This document shows positions 49,254 through 57,394 of a stretch of 64,000 nt of DNA, in pieces. Positions within the stretch are counted from its first letter, which is position 1, and every line of letters starts with the position of its first letter. The DNA is from Paenibacillus ginsengarvi (GTDB lineage Bacteria > Bacillota > Bacilli > Paenibacillales > NBRC-103111), in NCBI RefSeq assembly GCF_003626695.1, contig NZ_RBAH01000001.1, positions 372,001-436,000 of the forward strand. The letters are read 5' to 3'. The position numbers and the translations under genes are program-made. Below the pieces are notes generated by a model. It did no database searches. It was given only the letters and a program-made list of their open reading frames with translations, and was not told the origin of the DNA.

Positions 49254-49324
49254 AGTTACCTTGCCCTTCATTTTTCGACCGTTTTTTTATAAAATAGAGG
49301 GAGAATGAAGCGCAGGAGGTTAAC

Positions 49325-49522
49325 ATGCTGAGACTGCTGTACGAATACATCTATGTAAACATGTGGCTGCTGCTGTTCTTGGCTTTCATGTGGGCAAATG
49401 ACGGCTACATTTCCTTCTTCGAAAGCTGTATGCTGATTGTTGTGGCTATAACCGGTATTGCTATCGTATCCAAAAAACAACTGCGTACCCCGGAAAATCG
49501 TCGGATTCGGGATTTATATTGA
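49325..49522 (+). CDS. Small membrane protein
   Basis: A 65-residue protein with two membrane segments (MLRLLYEYIYVNMWLLLFLA; CMLIVVAITGIAIV) and a basic C-terminus. ATG 49325 is 6 bases from AGGAGGT. Terminator follows. Function unknown. Confidence 0.65.
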   Translation: MLRLLYEYIYVNMWLLLFLAFMWANDGYISFFESCMLIVVAITGIAIVSKKQLRTPENRRIRDLY

Positions 49523-49546
49523 GCCAGGCCTCATAGCGGCAGCATC

Positions 49547-49570
49547 AAGCCCCGTCCTTGCGGGGCTTTT
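49547..49570 (+). terminator. Terminator
   Basis: AAGCCCCG/CGGGGCTT stem with a six-base loop, then TTTT on the plus strand. Confidence 0.85.
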
Positions 49571-49585
49571 CATCATTTTTCGCAC

Positions 49586-49981
49586 TCAATTGCGCAGCAA
49601 ATAAATAAGCAGACCGTATGCGGCTTCGAGCTCCTTGTCCGTCATTCCTAACGCTGCGGCCTGCTCTTCGTAAGTGGAGTTCGGCATATCCGTAATCACC
49701 TTCGCCAGCTCGCTTAGAGTGCCGTACGGCGATAAATCCAGATCCGTCTGAATCAGTTTATAGGCGTTTAAGCCGTTTTTTCGGACGATGCCGAAATCGA
49801 TCAGGAGGCCGATTCTTTCCTTCGCTAGCGATCGGCTAAGCTTCAGCGCTGTCGACACCTCATGTATAGAAAGATGGCTGATTCCTTCTGCATTTTGCTT
49901 CGCCTCAAGCAACTTCACCAATTTGCGCGCTTGTTCGGCGGCTTCCTTTAATTTGCCCGTAATGTTTTCGGTTGCTATCAT
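49586..49981 (-). CDS. Winged-helix-like DNA-binding protein
   Basis: A 131-residue protein (MIATENITGKLKEAAEQARK). Residues ~35-75 (HLSIHEVSTALKLSRSLAKERIGLLIDFGI) form an HTH; a second helical domain follows. An upstream start at 50005 is possible. It may act as a regulator; targets are unknown. Confidence 0.6.
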   Translation of the reverse strand: MIATENITGKLKEAAEQARKLVKLLEAKQNAEGISHLSIHEVSTALKLSRSLAKERIGLLIDFGIVRKNGLNAYKLIQTDLDLSPYGTLSELAKVITDMPNSTYEEQAAALGMTDKELEAAYGLLIYLLRN

Positions 49982-50059
49982 GGCTTTGATCGGCTCCAAC
50001 GACAAATTATGAAACTGATCTATATGTTAACCGATGGGAACCCGCGGATGCAACCGGAG

Positions 50060-50314
50060 CTAGTCGAGAATAAGCTCGATTCCGGTCACGTCGGGAAAAT
50101 CGATCCAGCAATATTCGAATGCATTCTCGATCTTAATCCGTTTCCGTTCCTTATCCAGCTTCGTAATCCGCCCCTGTATCGTCTGGGCTTCGCTATCGCC
50201 GCGCACCGTAACGATCGCTTCCTTCTCGGTAAACATCGCGACGGCCAGCGAGCGGATCGTTTCCTCATGCTGCCGGCTCCGTCTATCGGTCGAATCGGTA
50301 TGTATCATCATCAT
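50060..50314 (-). CDS. YolD-like protein
   Basis: An 84-residue YolD-family protein (EAIVTVRGDSEAQTIQGRIT... RIKIENAFEYCWIDFPDVTG). In Bacillus such genes precede UvrX/YqjW-type Y-family DNA polymerases; here no polymerase gene is adjacent. ATG 50314 has GGGAGGA upstream; the longer frame (to 50548) crosses the SOS box and promoter and is rejected. Confidence 0.82.
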   Translation of the reverse strand: MMMIHTDSTDRRSRQHEETIRSLAVAMFTEKEAIVTVRGDSEAQTIQGRITKLDKERKRIKIENAFEYCWIDFPDVTGIELILD

Positions 50315-50330
50315 TATTCCTCCCGAACAA

Positions 50331-50342
50331 GAACATTTGTTC
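50331..50342. promoter_or_regulatory. LexA (DinR) SOS box
   Basis: GAACATTTGTTC fits GAACNNNNGTTC, flanked by A/T as in the Bacillus box. It lies between the -10 and the yolD start. Confidence 0.8.
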
Positions 50343-50344
50343 TT

Positions 50345-50374
50345 ATTATATAAAATCGACCACCGTTTCGTCAA
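50345..50374 (-). promoter_or_regulatory. Promoter of yolD
   Basis: TTGACG (50374-50369), 18-base spacer, TATAAT (50350-50345) on the minus strand; the LexA box overlaps the start of transcription. Confidence 0.82.
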
Positions 50375-50461
50375 CTTCCCAAAGCTTCGGTATGCATAAT
50401 CCGCCCCGTCTCGGGATATGGTATGGTGAAACGATACCGCAAAAACAAAGGAGAATACCCA

Positions 50462-50647
50462 ATGTCCGTTCGGGATTACCGGTTTACCGACCTGGATAAC
50501 AAACCTACGTTGGTGCAGGAAATTGTACGTCTGGAAGAGAGGCTGCATAAGGAGACCGGCGAAAAGGTGACGTTGATCGCCTATTCCCCCTCAAACGGAG
50601 CAGATCCCCTAGGCGAGGAGGCATGCCGCGCCGGGCTAAACGACTAA
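50462..50647 (+). CDS. Small conserved-looking protein
   Basis: A 61-residue acidic protein (MSVRDYRFTDLDNKPTLVQE... EKVTLIAYSP). ATG 50462 has AAAGGAG at 9 bases; terminator 14 bases after the stop. Function unknown. Confidence 0.65.
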   Translation: MSVRDYRFTDLDNKPTLVQEIVRLEERLHKETGEKVTLIAYSPSNGADPLGEEACRAGLND

Positions 50648-50660
50648 CAAAGCAGAGAAA

Positions 50661-50702
50661 AAACGCCAGAATACGGAGATTTCCGTTAGTTCTGGCGTTT
50701 CT
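50661..50702 (+). terminator. Terminator
   Basis: AAACGCCAGAA/TTCTGGCGTTT (50,661-50,671 with 50,690-50,700), then TTC; an inner CGGA/TCCG pair extends it. Confidence 0.8.
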
Positions 50703-50769
50703 TATTGCCGTCTATCGGTTAAAAGGATTGCGAGTGCCTTTTCTTTTACCCAAAAAAATGAAACCCGAT

Positions 50770-50796
50770 TGAAACATTTTTACTTTATGCTGCGTT
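50770..50796 (+). promoter_or_regulatory. Possible ECF-sigma promoter of the SLH gene
   Basis: TGAAAC, spacer of 17, CGTT (50,770-50,796), similar to SigW-type promoters (TGAAAC-N16-CGTA). The ECF sigma gene is 1.8 kb away, convergent. Confidence 0.35.
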
Positions 50797-50858
50797 TGAG
50801 AACATGAGAAACGAGAAAGATAGCTTTCCGAATATCAGCATGAAAGGGTGATGGGAAC

Positions 50859-51758
50859 ATGAAAAAACGGCTGCTGATGGCCGTAACAGCCATCTTGATC
50901 GCAATCGCGATGATGGCAGGATCGGCGTACGCATTTTCGGATACGTCGGGCGATCCGAACGAAGATCATATTAACGCTCTGCAACAAGCCGGTATTGTGA
51001 GCGGGGTTAACGAACAAATGTTCGCTCCCAAAGGAAAAGTGACGATGGCGCAAGGAATTACCATGCTCGTGAAGGCGTTCGATCTGAACATAGACCGTCT
51101 GCGGTTCATTAAAGAACCCAAAGCCAGCGACTATTTTACGAAAGTGGCAGACGACGCATGGTACGCCACCTCGTTTATGTATGCTCATCTGAACGGTGTA
51201 CCTATTCCGAAGGACGTCGATCCGTCGCAAAGCATGACCAAGGAGCAGTTTGCCGACCTGCTGTTTCACGCCTTAAGCACGAAAGGCGATTACGCCTTTG
51301 TCGAAATGTATGTCGCTATTAAAGATGAAGACCAGATCAACAAGGATTACATGAACAGCATCCAAAAGCTGCTTCTCGGCAAAATGACCGAGCTTCATGA
51401 CGGCTACTTTTATCCCAAGCAAGAAATCACTCGCAGCGAAGCGGCCCGCATGCTGCATGCCGCCATCCAGTTCGCCAAACAGCATAAGCCCGTTCCGGTC
51501 AAGTCCGACGTGACCTTGTCCGTTACAAAAGTTAACGATGAAGTAAACAAAGTGACGCTTACGTGGGCCGAGCGGCCGAACCCGGGCTATGGGATCTCGG
51601 TATCCGCCATCGCCTTCACAGAGGATGGCAAAGCCATCATCACGTACGTGATGCATGAGCCGGCCCCCGGCAAAATGTATCCGCAGGTCATCACCGAAGC
51701 CAAAGTCGACACATTCATCGCCTCCTCCTATGAGCCCGTACTGAACAGCCCTGACTAA
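50859..51758 (+). CDS. Exported SLH-domain protein with PrcB-like C-terminus
   Basis: A 299-residue protein: signal peptide (MKKRLLMAVTAILIAIAMMA...SAYA), SLH-like repeats (about 30-220: HINALQQAGIVSGVNE...GKVTMAQGITML; EITRSEAARML), and a C-terminal PrcB_C-type domain (KVTLTWAERPNPGYGISVSA; EPAPGKMYPQVIT). SLH domains anchor proteins to wall-linked polymers. The PrcB-like part may inhibit or stabilise an exported protease; inference. Confidence 0.85.
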   Translation: MKKRLLMAVTAILIAIAMMAGSAYAFSDTSGDPNEDHINALQQAGIVSGVNEQMFAPKGKVTMAQGITMLVKAFDLNIDRLRFIKEPKASDYFTKVADDAWYATSFMYAHLNGVPIPKDVDPSQSMTKEQFADLLFHALSTKGDYAFVEMYVAIKDEDQINKDYMNSIQKLLLGKMTELHDGYFYPKQEITRSEAARMLHAAIQFAKQHKPVPVKSDVTLSVTKVNDEVNKVTLTWAERPNPGYGISVSAIAFTEDGKAIITYVMHEPAPGKMYPQVITEAKVDTFIASSYEPVLNSPD

Positions 51759-51791
51759 CCTAGGCTCGCGGCAACTGTTGAGGCACAAAAC

Positions 51792-51831
51792 AAGAGGGAC
51801 TTCACCAGACTCTAATCCGTAAGTCCCTCTT
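51792..51831. terminator. Bidirectional terminator between convergent genes
   Basis: AAGAGGGACTT/AAGTCCCTCTT, an 11-bp stem with T-rich flanks on both strands. Confidence 0.8.
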
Positions 51832-51836
51832 TCCAT

Positions 51837-52598
51837 CTAGTTGCCGAGCACCTTCTGCCCCCGCGGCTCACTTCCTTCGCTGTCCGGCTCCCGCGTAATG
51901 CCGATCGAATCGAACTCGCCGTTTTTGCGCGGCAGATCGTAAATGAGGACGCCGCTCCCTTTCGGATCGACTCGGAACGTACCTGCATTTTGCCTATGGC
52001 CGTTGCGGATCAACCAGACCTGGTATGCCTCGTTTTCCGCCGTAGAATCTAGACCGCTCACGTTGACCACAAGCTTTTTGTTCTTTCCCTGACAAACGAT
52101 CCAGCCCGTGCCCTGAGCATCCGCTGCAGAACGGTCAAAGGAACGCAGCGTATACGTTTGCTCGACATACAGCGGCTGAGCGGAAACGGTAGTAAACAGC
52201 GATTGATCACCGCTTTGAGACGTATACATCCAGAAGCAGGCGATCATGAATACGGCGGCTACCGCCACTCCGACCGAATAGTTTCGTTTGGAGCGCCGTA
52301 TTTTCGGTCTGACGGCAGGACGTGCCGGTGTATCGCACACTATCTCCGTCTGTTCCGGGATGTTTCTGCCGAAAACGAACGCCATCACTTCTTCTTTCAA
52401 TTCAGCTGGCGGCTCCACCGGCTCGACCGTATCCGGCAAGCCGCTCCACACCTCGTTCATTTCCTTCCATTGGGTGTGGCAGGATGAGCATTCGGACAAA
52501 TGGTTTTCAAACGCCTTGCGCTGCTGCTCGGTAGCATCGCCCACCAGGCAATCCAGCAAATACTCGCAAGGAGTGCCGCTATTCGTCTCCATAGTCAA
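51837..52598 (-). CDS. Anti-sigma factor with zinc-finger and RskA-like domain
   Basis: A 253-residue membrane protein: N-terminal zf-HC2 anti-sigma domain with H33-x3-C37-x2-C40 (NHLSECSSC), one membrane segment (about 107-125), and an extracytoplasmic RskA-like domain (AYQVWLIRNGHRQNAGTFRV). It would hold the adjacent ECF sigma factor until a signal arrives. Overlaps that gene by four bases. Confidence 0.92.
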   Translation of the reverse strand: MTMETNSGTPCEYLLDCLVGDATEQQRKAFENHLSECSSCHTQWKEMNEVWSGLPDTVEPVEPPAELKEEVMAFVFGRNIPEQTEIVCDTPARPAVRPKIRRSKRNYSVGVAVAAVFMIACFWMYTSQSGDQSLFTTVSAQPLYVEQTYTLRSFDRSAADAQGTGWIVCQGKNKKLVVNVSGLDSTAENEAYQVWLIRNGHRQNAGTFRVDPKGSGVLIYDLPRKNGEFDSIGITREPDSEGSEPRGQKVLGN

Positions 52599-53164
52599 AT
52601 CCCCTCCTCCTGCTTCACCATATGCCTTCGCAATATTTTGAGCGACTGATGCAGACGGCTCTTGATCGTTCCAAGCGGTTCGTTATTCATCTTCGCCACT
52701 TCGCCGAGCGTGTATCCTTCCCAGTACACCCGCTCGATGAGCTTGATTTGGTTCTCGGACAGCAGCTGGTAGCCGTCCCGAATCTGTTCGCGCATCCATT
52801 TTCGCGTCGCTTTCGCTTCCGGCGTGTTGCGGCTGTCGTCGGGAATGCTGGTCCATTGATCCGGTTCGAAGGCCACAGCCCCCTCATGTTTGCGCTGCTT
52901 GCGGATATAATCGATTGTAATATTGCGCGTGACGGTAATAAGCCAATTGACGAAAAGCCCTTTGCCCGGATCGAACCCGCTCTGCGTCGTCCACAGGCGC
53001 GTAAAAACAAGCTGGACGATCTCCTTCGCCGCCTGCTCGCTCTGAACGGACTTGAGCGCAAACGAATAGACGAGCTTCACGTACCGGTCGTACAACTGCT
53101 CGAATGCTTCGCGATTTTTGCCGCGTATTAACTGCATCAGTTCCCCATCGGTTGCTTTATGCAT
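52595..53164 (-). CDS. ECF sigma factor
   Basis: A 189-residue sigma factor: region 2 (FEQLYDRYVKLVYSFALKSV... FVNWLITVTRNITIDYIRKQ) and region 4 (IKLIERVYWEGYTLGEVAKM... LGTIKSRLHQSLKILRRHM). It directs RNA polymerase to a stress regulon and is held by the downstream anti-sigma factor. Confidence 0.94.
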   Translation of the reverse strand: MHKATDGELMQLIRGKNREAFEQLYDRYVKLVYSFALKSVQSEQAAKEIVQLVFTRLWTTQSGFDPGKGLFVNWLITVTRNITIDYIRKQRKHEGAVAFEPDQWTSIPDDSRNTPEAKATRKWMREQIRDGYQLLSENQIKLIERVYWEGYTLGEVAKMNNEPLGTIKSRLHQSLKILRRHMVKQEEGI

Positions 53165-53221
53165 GTTCCCGGCACTCCTCCGCCGCTTATGACGACCCGC
53201 CTGATGTATAGATGTATGAAT

Positions 53222-53674
53222 TTACAGCTTATCTTGCCGGATAAGCCGCATTAATTTCCAATGCCGATAAGCAAAAAAGAAATAAGCTCCTGCGCAGGTC
53301 GGCCAAGTCCAGATGCCGTTCCGAACCGTCAGCTCGTCCCTGAATACGGACCGGCCGCCGGCTAGATCGCCAATCGTCATCGTATGCAGCCACGACTTGA
53401 TCAACAAGCCGGATTCATCGGTGGACAACTGCCGGGCGCGATCGTCGATACGAACAAACGTAATCGTATGCGGCCCTAGCGGTAAGATCCCGGCCAGGCG
53501 CATCGAAAGCGTGTACGCCTGTCCCTCCGACCACTCTGGAGGCAGCTCACGTCCGTCGCGGCTTCTAAAAGTCATAAGAGGGGACGTCACCCGATTGAAA
53601 GCGCGAGTGCTCTTCAAACAGCTCCACAGCTGCTGCGGAGGGATATCCAAAGTAGACTGCTTGATCAGCTTCAA
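53222..53674 (-). CDS. SRPBCC-like protein
   Basis: A 150-residue protein resembling SRPBCC/START-like ligand-binding folds (STLDIPPQQLWSCLKSTRAF; PEWSEGQAYTLSMRL; GGRSVFRDELTVRNG). A hydrophobic ligand cavity is usual for this fold; the ligand is unknown. It lies upstream of the sigma operon. Confidence 0.7.
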   Translation of the reverse strand: MKLIKQSTLDIPPQQLWSCLKSTRAFNRVTSPLMTFRSRDGRELPPEWSEGQAYTLSMRLAGILPLGPHTITFVRIDDRARQLSTDESGLLIKSWLHTMTIGDLAGGRSVFRDELTVRNGIWTWPTCAGAYFFFAYRHWKLMRLIRQDKL

Positions 53675-53826
53675 TCAGTTCTCCTCCATGTTCTTCCTCT
53701 TGTTTTTATTATAGGGGGTAGCGGAGTTGCGCACAATGGCAGGAGTAGAATTGCGGCGGAAACGAAAATAGTCACCTGCCGACAGGTGACTTGTGAGTAG
53801 GATCCATGTTGTCCATCCATGGAGGG

Positions 53827-54015
53827 TTAATGTCTCATCATCCTTGCCATTTTCTCCATTCGCTTATCTTGCTTACGCTCGCTTACGACCATACACGCAT
53901 GTATCGCTCCTGGTATCCAGAAAAACAAAGTCAGGAAGAAGTTTATTAAAGCTTGCACCGGTTTGCCGCAAAACAAAACGGCTACAGGGGGCAACAATAT
54001 CGCTAATAGGTACAT
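53827..54015 (-). CDS. YqaE/Pmp3-like membrane protein
   Basis: A 62-residue two-helix membrane protein (LAILLPPVAVLFCGKPVQAL... LFFWIPGAIHACMVV) with the PxAVF-G and W-x-PG-x-IHA features of the Pmp3/YqaE family, plus a basic C-terminal tail. Linked to salt or membrane stress in relatives. ATG 54015 has GAGGAGG upstream. Confidence 0.85.
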   Translation of the reverse strand: MYLLAILLPPVAVLFCGKPVQALINFFLTLFFWIPGAIHACMVVSERKQDKRMEKMARMMRH

Positions 54016-54171
54016 TTGTGACCCTCCTCAGGCTGCATGAGTATTTACCTTAAGATACGCAAATGGTAATGGATGGTTTCACGACTTGAATCGAAAAGAT
54101 ACTCATTTTTGTAAGTATATTACTTATAGAACCATACCACGTTGCATCGTCATTTGTCTCTTCAACTTCAG

Positions 54172-54555
54172 CTATGAATTGTATGCCGCATCAAATTCTA
54201 TTACATTATGATCCGGATCAATAATATAAATCTGAGTAAATCCAGCAACACTTTGCGGTCTCGCTTGATAGGGTACATTTGCTTGATCCAGCCATTCAAC
54301 AGTTTGCTTGTAACTTTTGACCCAGACTGCGAAATGGCCATCACCAGAATCAATATCACTTTTACGTAAAGTTTCACCATTTGGATTTTCTATTAGATGA
54401 AGTTGATGATCGCCAATAGCATACCATGTCCCTTTAGATTTAAATGGCGGTCGTTCTATCTCTTGAAAATGAAGTACATCTGAATAGAATCTTTTTGCTC
54501 GTTCTAAATCCCTAACGACTAAACTTATATGGTGTAATCTTTCAAACTCGATCAT
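54172..54555 (-). CDS. VOC family (glyoxalase-like) protein
   Basis: A 127-residue protein with paired beta-alpha-beta-beta-beta modules: HHISLVVRDLERAKRFYSDV at the start and YIIDPDHNVIEFDA at the end, with the metal ligands His near residue 6 and Glu near 121. It is similar to glyoxalase/bleomycin-resistance proteins. Substrate unknown. Confidence 0.85.
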   Translation of the reverse strand: MIEFERLHHISLVVRDLERAKRFYSDVLHFQEIERPPFKSKGTWYAIGDHQLHLIENPNGETLRKSDIDSGDGHFAVWVKSYKQTVEWLDQANVPYQARPQSVAGFTQIYIIDPDHNVIEFDAAYNS

Positions 54556-54655
54556 TTTCAGCACGCCCCATCCATAGTATTTTTATTTGAAAACATGATT
54601 CTCAATAAGCCTCTTTATTCAGATGTTCTAATTCATTCATTACTTCTTATACTCA

Positions 54656-55087
54656 CTATCGTTTTGTCCATGTCATCACAAATTCTTTTGCAGAGGTATT
54701 CTCATCAATTGATTCATTTGAAACAACAAAACCATTTTTTTCATAAAATCTGATCGCGCTTTCGTTTTCTTGATAAACCTGTAGACTGATACTTTCTTTC
54801 TGATCTTTTACATAATCCAGGAGTATCTTTCCATATCCCTTGCCTTGCTCATTAGGGCTTACAAAAAAAGCTGCTAAGTAGTCATCAATCATTGAAATAA
54901 AACCAACTACTGTACCATCCACTTCAAGAACATGCGACCGAGACATAGGGAGGTAAGTCTCTTTCATTGTTGTCTGATTCGATTTCCAGTAATCTTCCTG
55001 TATGAAATGATGTGCTAACTTTGATCCTTCCAACCAGATTTCTATCATCCTGTCTAAATCATTTTCTGTATGTAATCTTATATTCAT
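54656..55087 (-). CDS. GNAT acetyltransferase
   Basis: A 143-residue GNAT: acetyl-CoA loop in SPNEQGKGYGKILLDYV, and C-terminal NESAIRFYEKNGFVVSNE. The N-terminal WLEGSKLAHHFIQEDYW segment matches the YjaB/RimI-like group. Substrate unknown. Confidence 0.88.
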   Translation of the reverse strand: MNIRLHTENDLDRMIEIWLEGSKLAHHFIQEDYWKSNQTTMKETYLPMSRSHVLEVDGTVVGFISMIDDYLAAFFVSPNEQGKGYGKILLDYVKDQKESISLQVYQENESAIRFYEKNGFVVSNESIDENTSAKEFVMTWTKR

Positions 55088-55176
55088 CTTTCTACTTCAC
55101 CATTCTTTCAAATAGAAGTAAACTAATTCATTGACATCCCGTCCATGTTTCCCTTTACATAACTGCAACACATACA

Positions 55177-55719
55177 TCACGCGTGTTCTTTATAGGTCCG
55201 CAGCGGAACATCATCCCATACCTGCACTTCAATATATCGTTCAGGCCCAAGAGTTCCGTCCCTATTCCACTCCTGGGGCAGTCCATACTGGCGAATCAAT
55301 TCATAAATTTCTTGAATGGTATAAACCTGCTTGCGATACGGTTTTCCATCCTGGTACCGCATAGTCGGTAATAAATCCCCATAAGTGAAACTGATGGTGC
55401 TTGGATCGAACTCCGTAGCGGGAATGCACAGCTCTTTGCCGTTCGGATACCAAGATAACAGCCACGGACATGCACCAAACGTCATGTAGTGCGGATACCG
55501 CCTGACCGGTCTCCCGCCCTTTCGTTCAAACATCGTTCTTGCAGTTGTCTCCAATTCCTTTCGAATCGCGAGATATTCAGGCGAACGTTTACTTGCAAAA
55601 CCTTTTCCTTCGTTTCGGATCTCGTTCAGAACTATTTCCGCATCATTTTGTTCCAGGTCGGACAAGTTGCAAAACGGGCCAGTCGAAGCATCGTAATAAT
55701 GATACAATTGCATTTCCAT
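55177..55719 (-). CDS. Hypothetical conserved protein
   Basis: A 180-residue soluble protein (MEMQLYHYYDASTGPFCNLS... YPHYMTFGACPWLLSWYPNG...). No signal or membrane segment. Similar proteins appear in Bacillus and Paenibacillus, without known function as far as I can tell. ATG 55719 follows GAGGG; ATG 55713 is also possible. Confidence 0.7.
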   Translation of the reverse strand: MEMQLYHYYDASTGPFCNLSDLEQNDAEIVLNEIRNEGKGFASKRSPEYLAIRKELETTARTMFERKGGRPVRRYPHYMTFGACPWLLSWYPNGKELCIPATEFDPSTISFTYGDLLPTMRYQDGKPYRKQVYTIQEIYELIRQYGLPQEWNRDGTLGPERYIEVQVWDDVPLRTYKEHA

Positions 55720-55755
55720 CTAACCCTCTTTTCCAAAAACAAATAGGAAGTCTCT

Positions 55756-56319
55756 TCACCTTTCTGGCTCAACTAAGCCTTCATTTACGTGCTTAGCGTA
55801 CTCCTCCTCCAATATGGAATACTGGAAGGAATCATTCCACTTCCCCTTATACCGCATATGTCCACGCAGATGCCCTTAGTACTTCATGCCGATCTTCTCC
55901 ATCACTTTGGCCGAGCTAACATTCTCAGGACGGCATGTCGCATAGATGCGATGCAATCCGAGCTTCACGAATCCGAATTGAAGCAGTGCCACTGCCGCCT
56001 CTGAAGCATAACCATACCGCCAGTACATCGGATTGTAGCAATAACCGATTTCGCCCTGCAACGGCTCCGAAAGATGAATCCCGCAACCTCCGATCAGTTG
56101 CCCCGTTTCCTTTAACACAACCCCGAATTCATAATCAAGTCGTGGTTGTTGCTTCTGCATATCGATAGTACGGGTAATAAATGCCGCCGTCTCTTCTTCC
56201 GTATTCGGTCCCCAGATCATGTACTTCGTCACTTCTAGATTCGAAGCGTACTTATGAACGTCAGGTATGTCTGCAACCGTAAATTCTCTGATCAATAGCC
56301 GTTGTGTATCGAGTTGCAT
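55756..56319 (-). pseudogene. RimJ/RimL-type GNAT with an in-frame stop
   Basis: The first 147 residues (LLIREFTVADIPDVHKYASN; GIHLSEPLQGEIGYCYNPMY; NVSSAKVMEKIGMKY) are a typical GNAT that normally continues with E-G-x-L-R. Here a TAA (55,878-55,876) replaces that Glu, and the same frame continues without a gap as GHLRGHMRYKGKWNDSFQYS...LEEEY up to TGA at 55,758. A single GAA to TAA change explains it. Truncation removes the last conserved strand and helix, so activity is doubtful. A sequencing error is the alternative. Confidence 0.82.
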
Positions 56320-56351
56320 GGCTCTCTCCCTTCATGGTAACCGACTCTATG

Positions 56352-56540
56352 TTATTCAAACCGCTTGTTATATTCGTCTAGATCGTTTGCCTCAAGAAAG
56401 AAGAATGGCCTCGTACATCGAAACGAATATCGGTATGGCAGCCCAATTGATGAGACCTTTCGAGTATCGTTTTCAAGTTCCGACCCCATTATCTCATTTT
56501 CCGGTTTATGAATTAAATTAAATTCGATTATATTATCCAA
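56352..56540 (-). CDS. Possible small or remnant protein
   Basis: A 62-residue frame (LIHKPENEIMGSELENDTRK, then PFFFLEANDLDEYNKRFE). The composition is protein-like but no ribosome site is clear at its TTG start. It may be a remnant of a longer gene. Confidence 0.3.
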   Translation of the reverse strand: MDNIIEFNLIHKPENEIMGSELENDTRKVSSIGLPYRYSFRCTRPFFFLEANDLDEYNKRFE

Positions 56541-56698
56541 CCCTTGGCATTAGCAACAGAAATTTTGACACAAAAAAACTCCATCGTCTTCACCTGAGTT
56601 TTACCCCAAGCCCTGCTAAGGAGGTCCCATACTTGTTGAATAAATTATAGGATGTTCAACCATTTGTAAAAACTAAGGTAAAGTTCCGGAACTAGACG

Positions 56699-56720
56699 AA
56701 AAAAGGCTTCCTACGAAGCC
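56699..56720 (-). terminator. Terminator of the glycine-zipper gene
   Basis: GGCTTC-CTAC-GAAGCC (56,705-56,720), then TTTTTT on the minus strand. Confidence 0.85.
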
Positions 56721-56748
56721 CTATGTTGCAGGATTTGTTATATAAAAT

Positions 56749-56910
56749 CTACTTAGTAGGGCTCTTTTTTGAAAATATAGCACCAAAAGCTGCCCCCATA
56801 GCAACCCCAATTGCTATCCCTATGGCGACATTATTCATTATTGTACCGAAAACAATTCCTAGAGCAACACCTATACCCATACCTGTCGCCATATTTTTAC
56901 TAGCGTTCAA
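56749..56910 (-). CDS. Small glycine-zipper protein
   Basis: A 53-residue protein, MNASKNMATGMGIGVALGIV... and IGIAIGVAMGAAFGAIF, with GxxxG repeats in two hydrophobic stretches. Such proteins occur in many Bacilli. Start TTG at 56910 with CAGGAGG upstream; its own terminator follows. The plus-strand frame over the same bases is a shadow. Confidence 0.75.
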   Translation of the reverse strand: MNASKNMATGMGIGVALGIVFGTIMNNVAIGIAIGVAMGAAFGAIFSKKSPTK

Positions 56911-57029
56911 TTCATCGCCTCCTGTACATTACCATGTATTACGTAATCGAATAGGATGCGTTTCATAACCAATTCGTCCCCAAAGAAAAACAATTTGCCG
57001 ATGTGAATTTATCGTAAAAACAACAAAAA

Positions 57030-57047
57030 CCCTTGATACATCAAGGG
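57030..57047 (-). terminator. Terminator after tRNA-Leu
   Basis: CCCTTGAT/ATCAAGGG 8-bp stem, followed by TTTTTG on the minus strand, 22 bases after the tRNA 3' end. Confidence 0.88.
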
Positions 57048-57068
57048 CTTTCAGTGATCTTCCTATAC

Positions 57069-57151
57069 TGCCGAGGACCGGACTCGAACCGGTACGGGGT
57101 CGCCCCCGCAGGATTTTAAGTCCTGTGCGTCTGCCATTCCGCCACCCCGGC
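57069..57151 (-). tRNA. tRNA-Leu(TAA)
   Basis: 83 nt. Acceptor GCCGGGG with CCTCGGC-A (one G-T pair), D arm with GGCGGAATGGCAGAC, anticodon arm CAGGA-CTTAAAA-TCCTG (anticodon TAA), long variable arm (class II) and T loop TTCGAGT. CCA is not encoded, as in the tRNA-Val fragment at 40.3 kb. Confidence 0.95.
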
Positions 57152-57345
57152 ATGCTAATATGCGATTGCGGACGTGTGCTCTTATGTAACAAGCCGCCCC
57201 GCGACACTGGATATGTACTAACAACGTATAGATTGTCCGCATCTACGTGGTTGTCTGTTAACCGGTGCGTTAGTTATATTAGCATGCGTTCCTAGTCCCT
57301 GTCAAATATGTTTTTTCAGCTAATCCATGAAAACTTAACAATAAT

Positions 57346-57383
57346 GCCCCGGTAACGCGATCCTTTCGATCGACGTCCGGGGC
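57346..57383 (-). terminator. Possible terminator of the YtrA-type operon
   Basis: GCCCCGG/CCGGGGC with an inner CGATC/GATCG pairing; the minus strand continues ATTATTGTT, a weak T run. Confidence 0.55.
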
Positions 57384-57394
57384 ACATCTTCAAC

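Noticed and set aside
48740-49308. Long Arg/Ala-rich frames over the Gly-rich repeat on both strands
   Set aside because: A repeat with period divisible by three keeps every frame open; only the GGWHGGQ frame has a ribosome site and sensible ends.
56723-56968. Plus-strand hydrophobic frame (81 residues)
   Set aside because: Pro-rich mirror of the glycine-zipper gene on the minus strand, which has the ribosome site and terminator.
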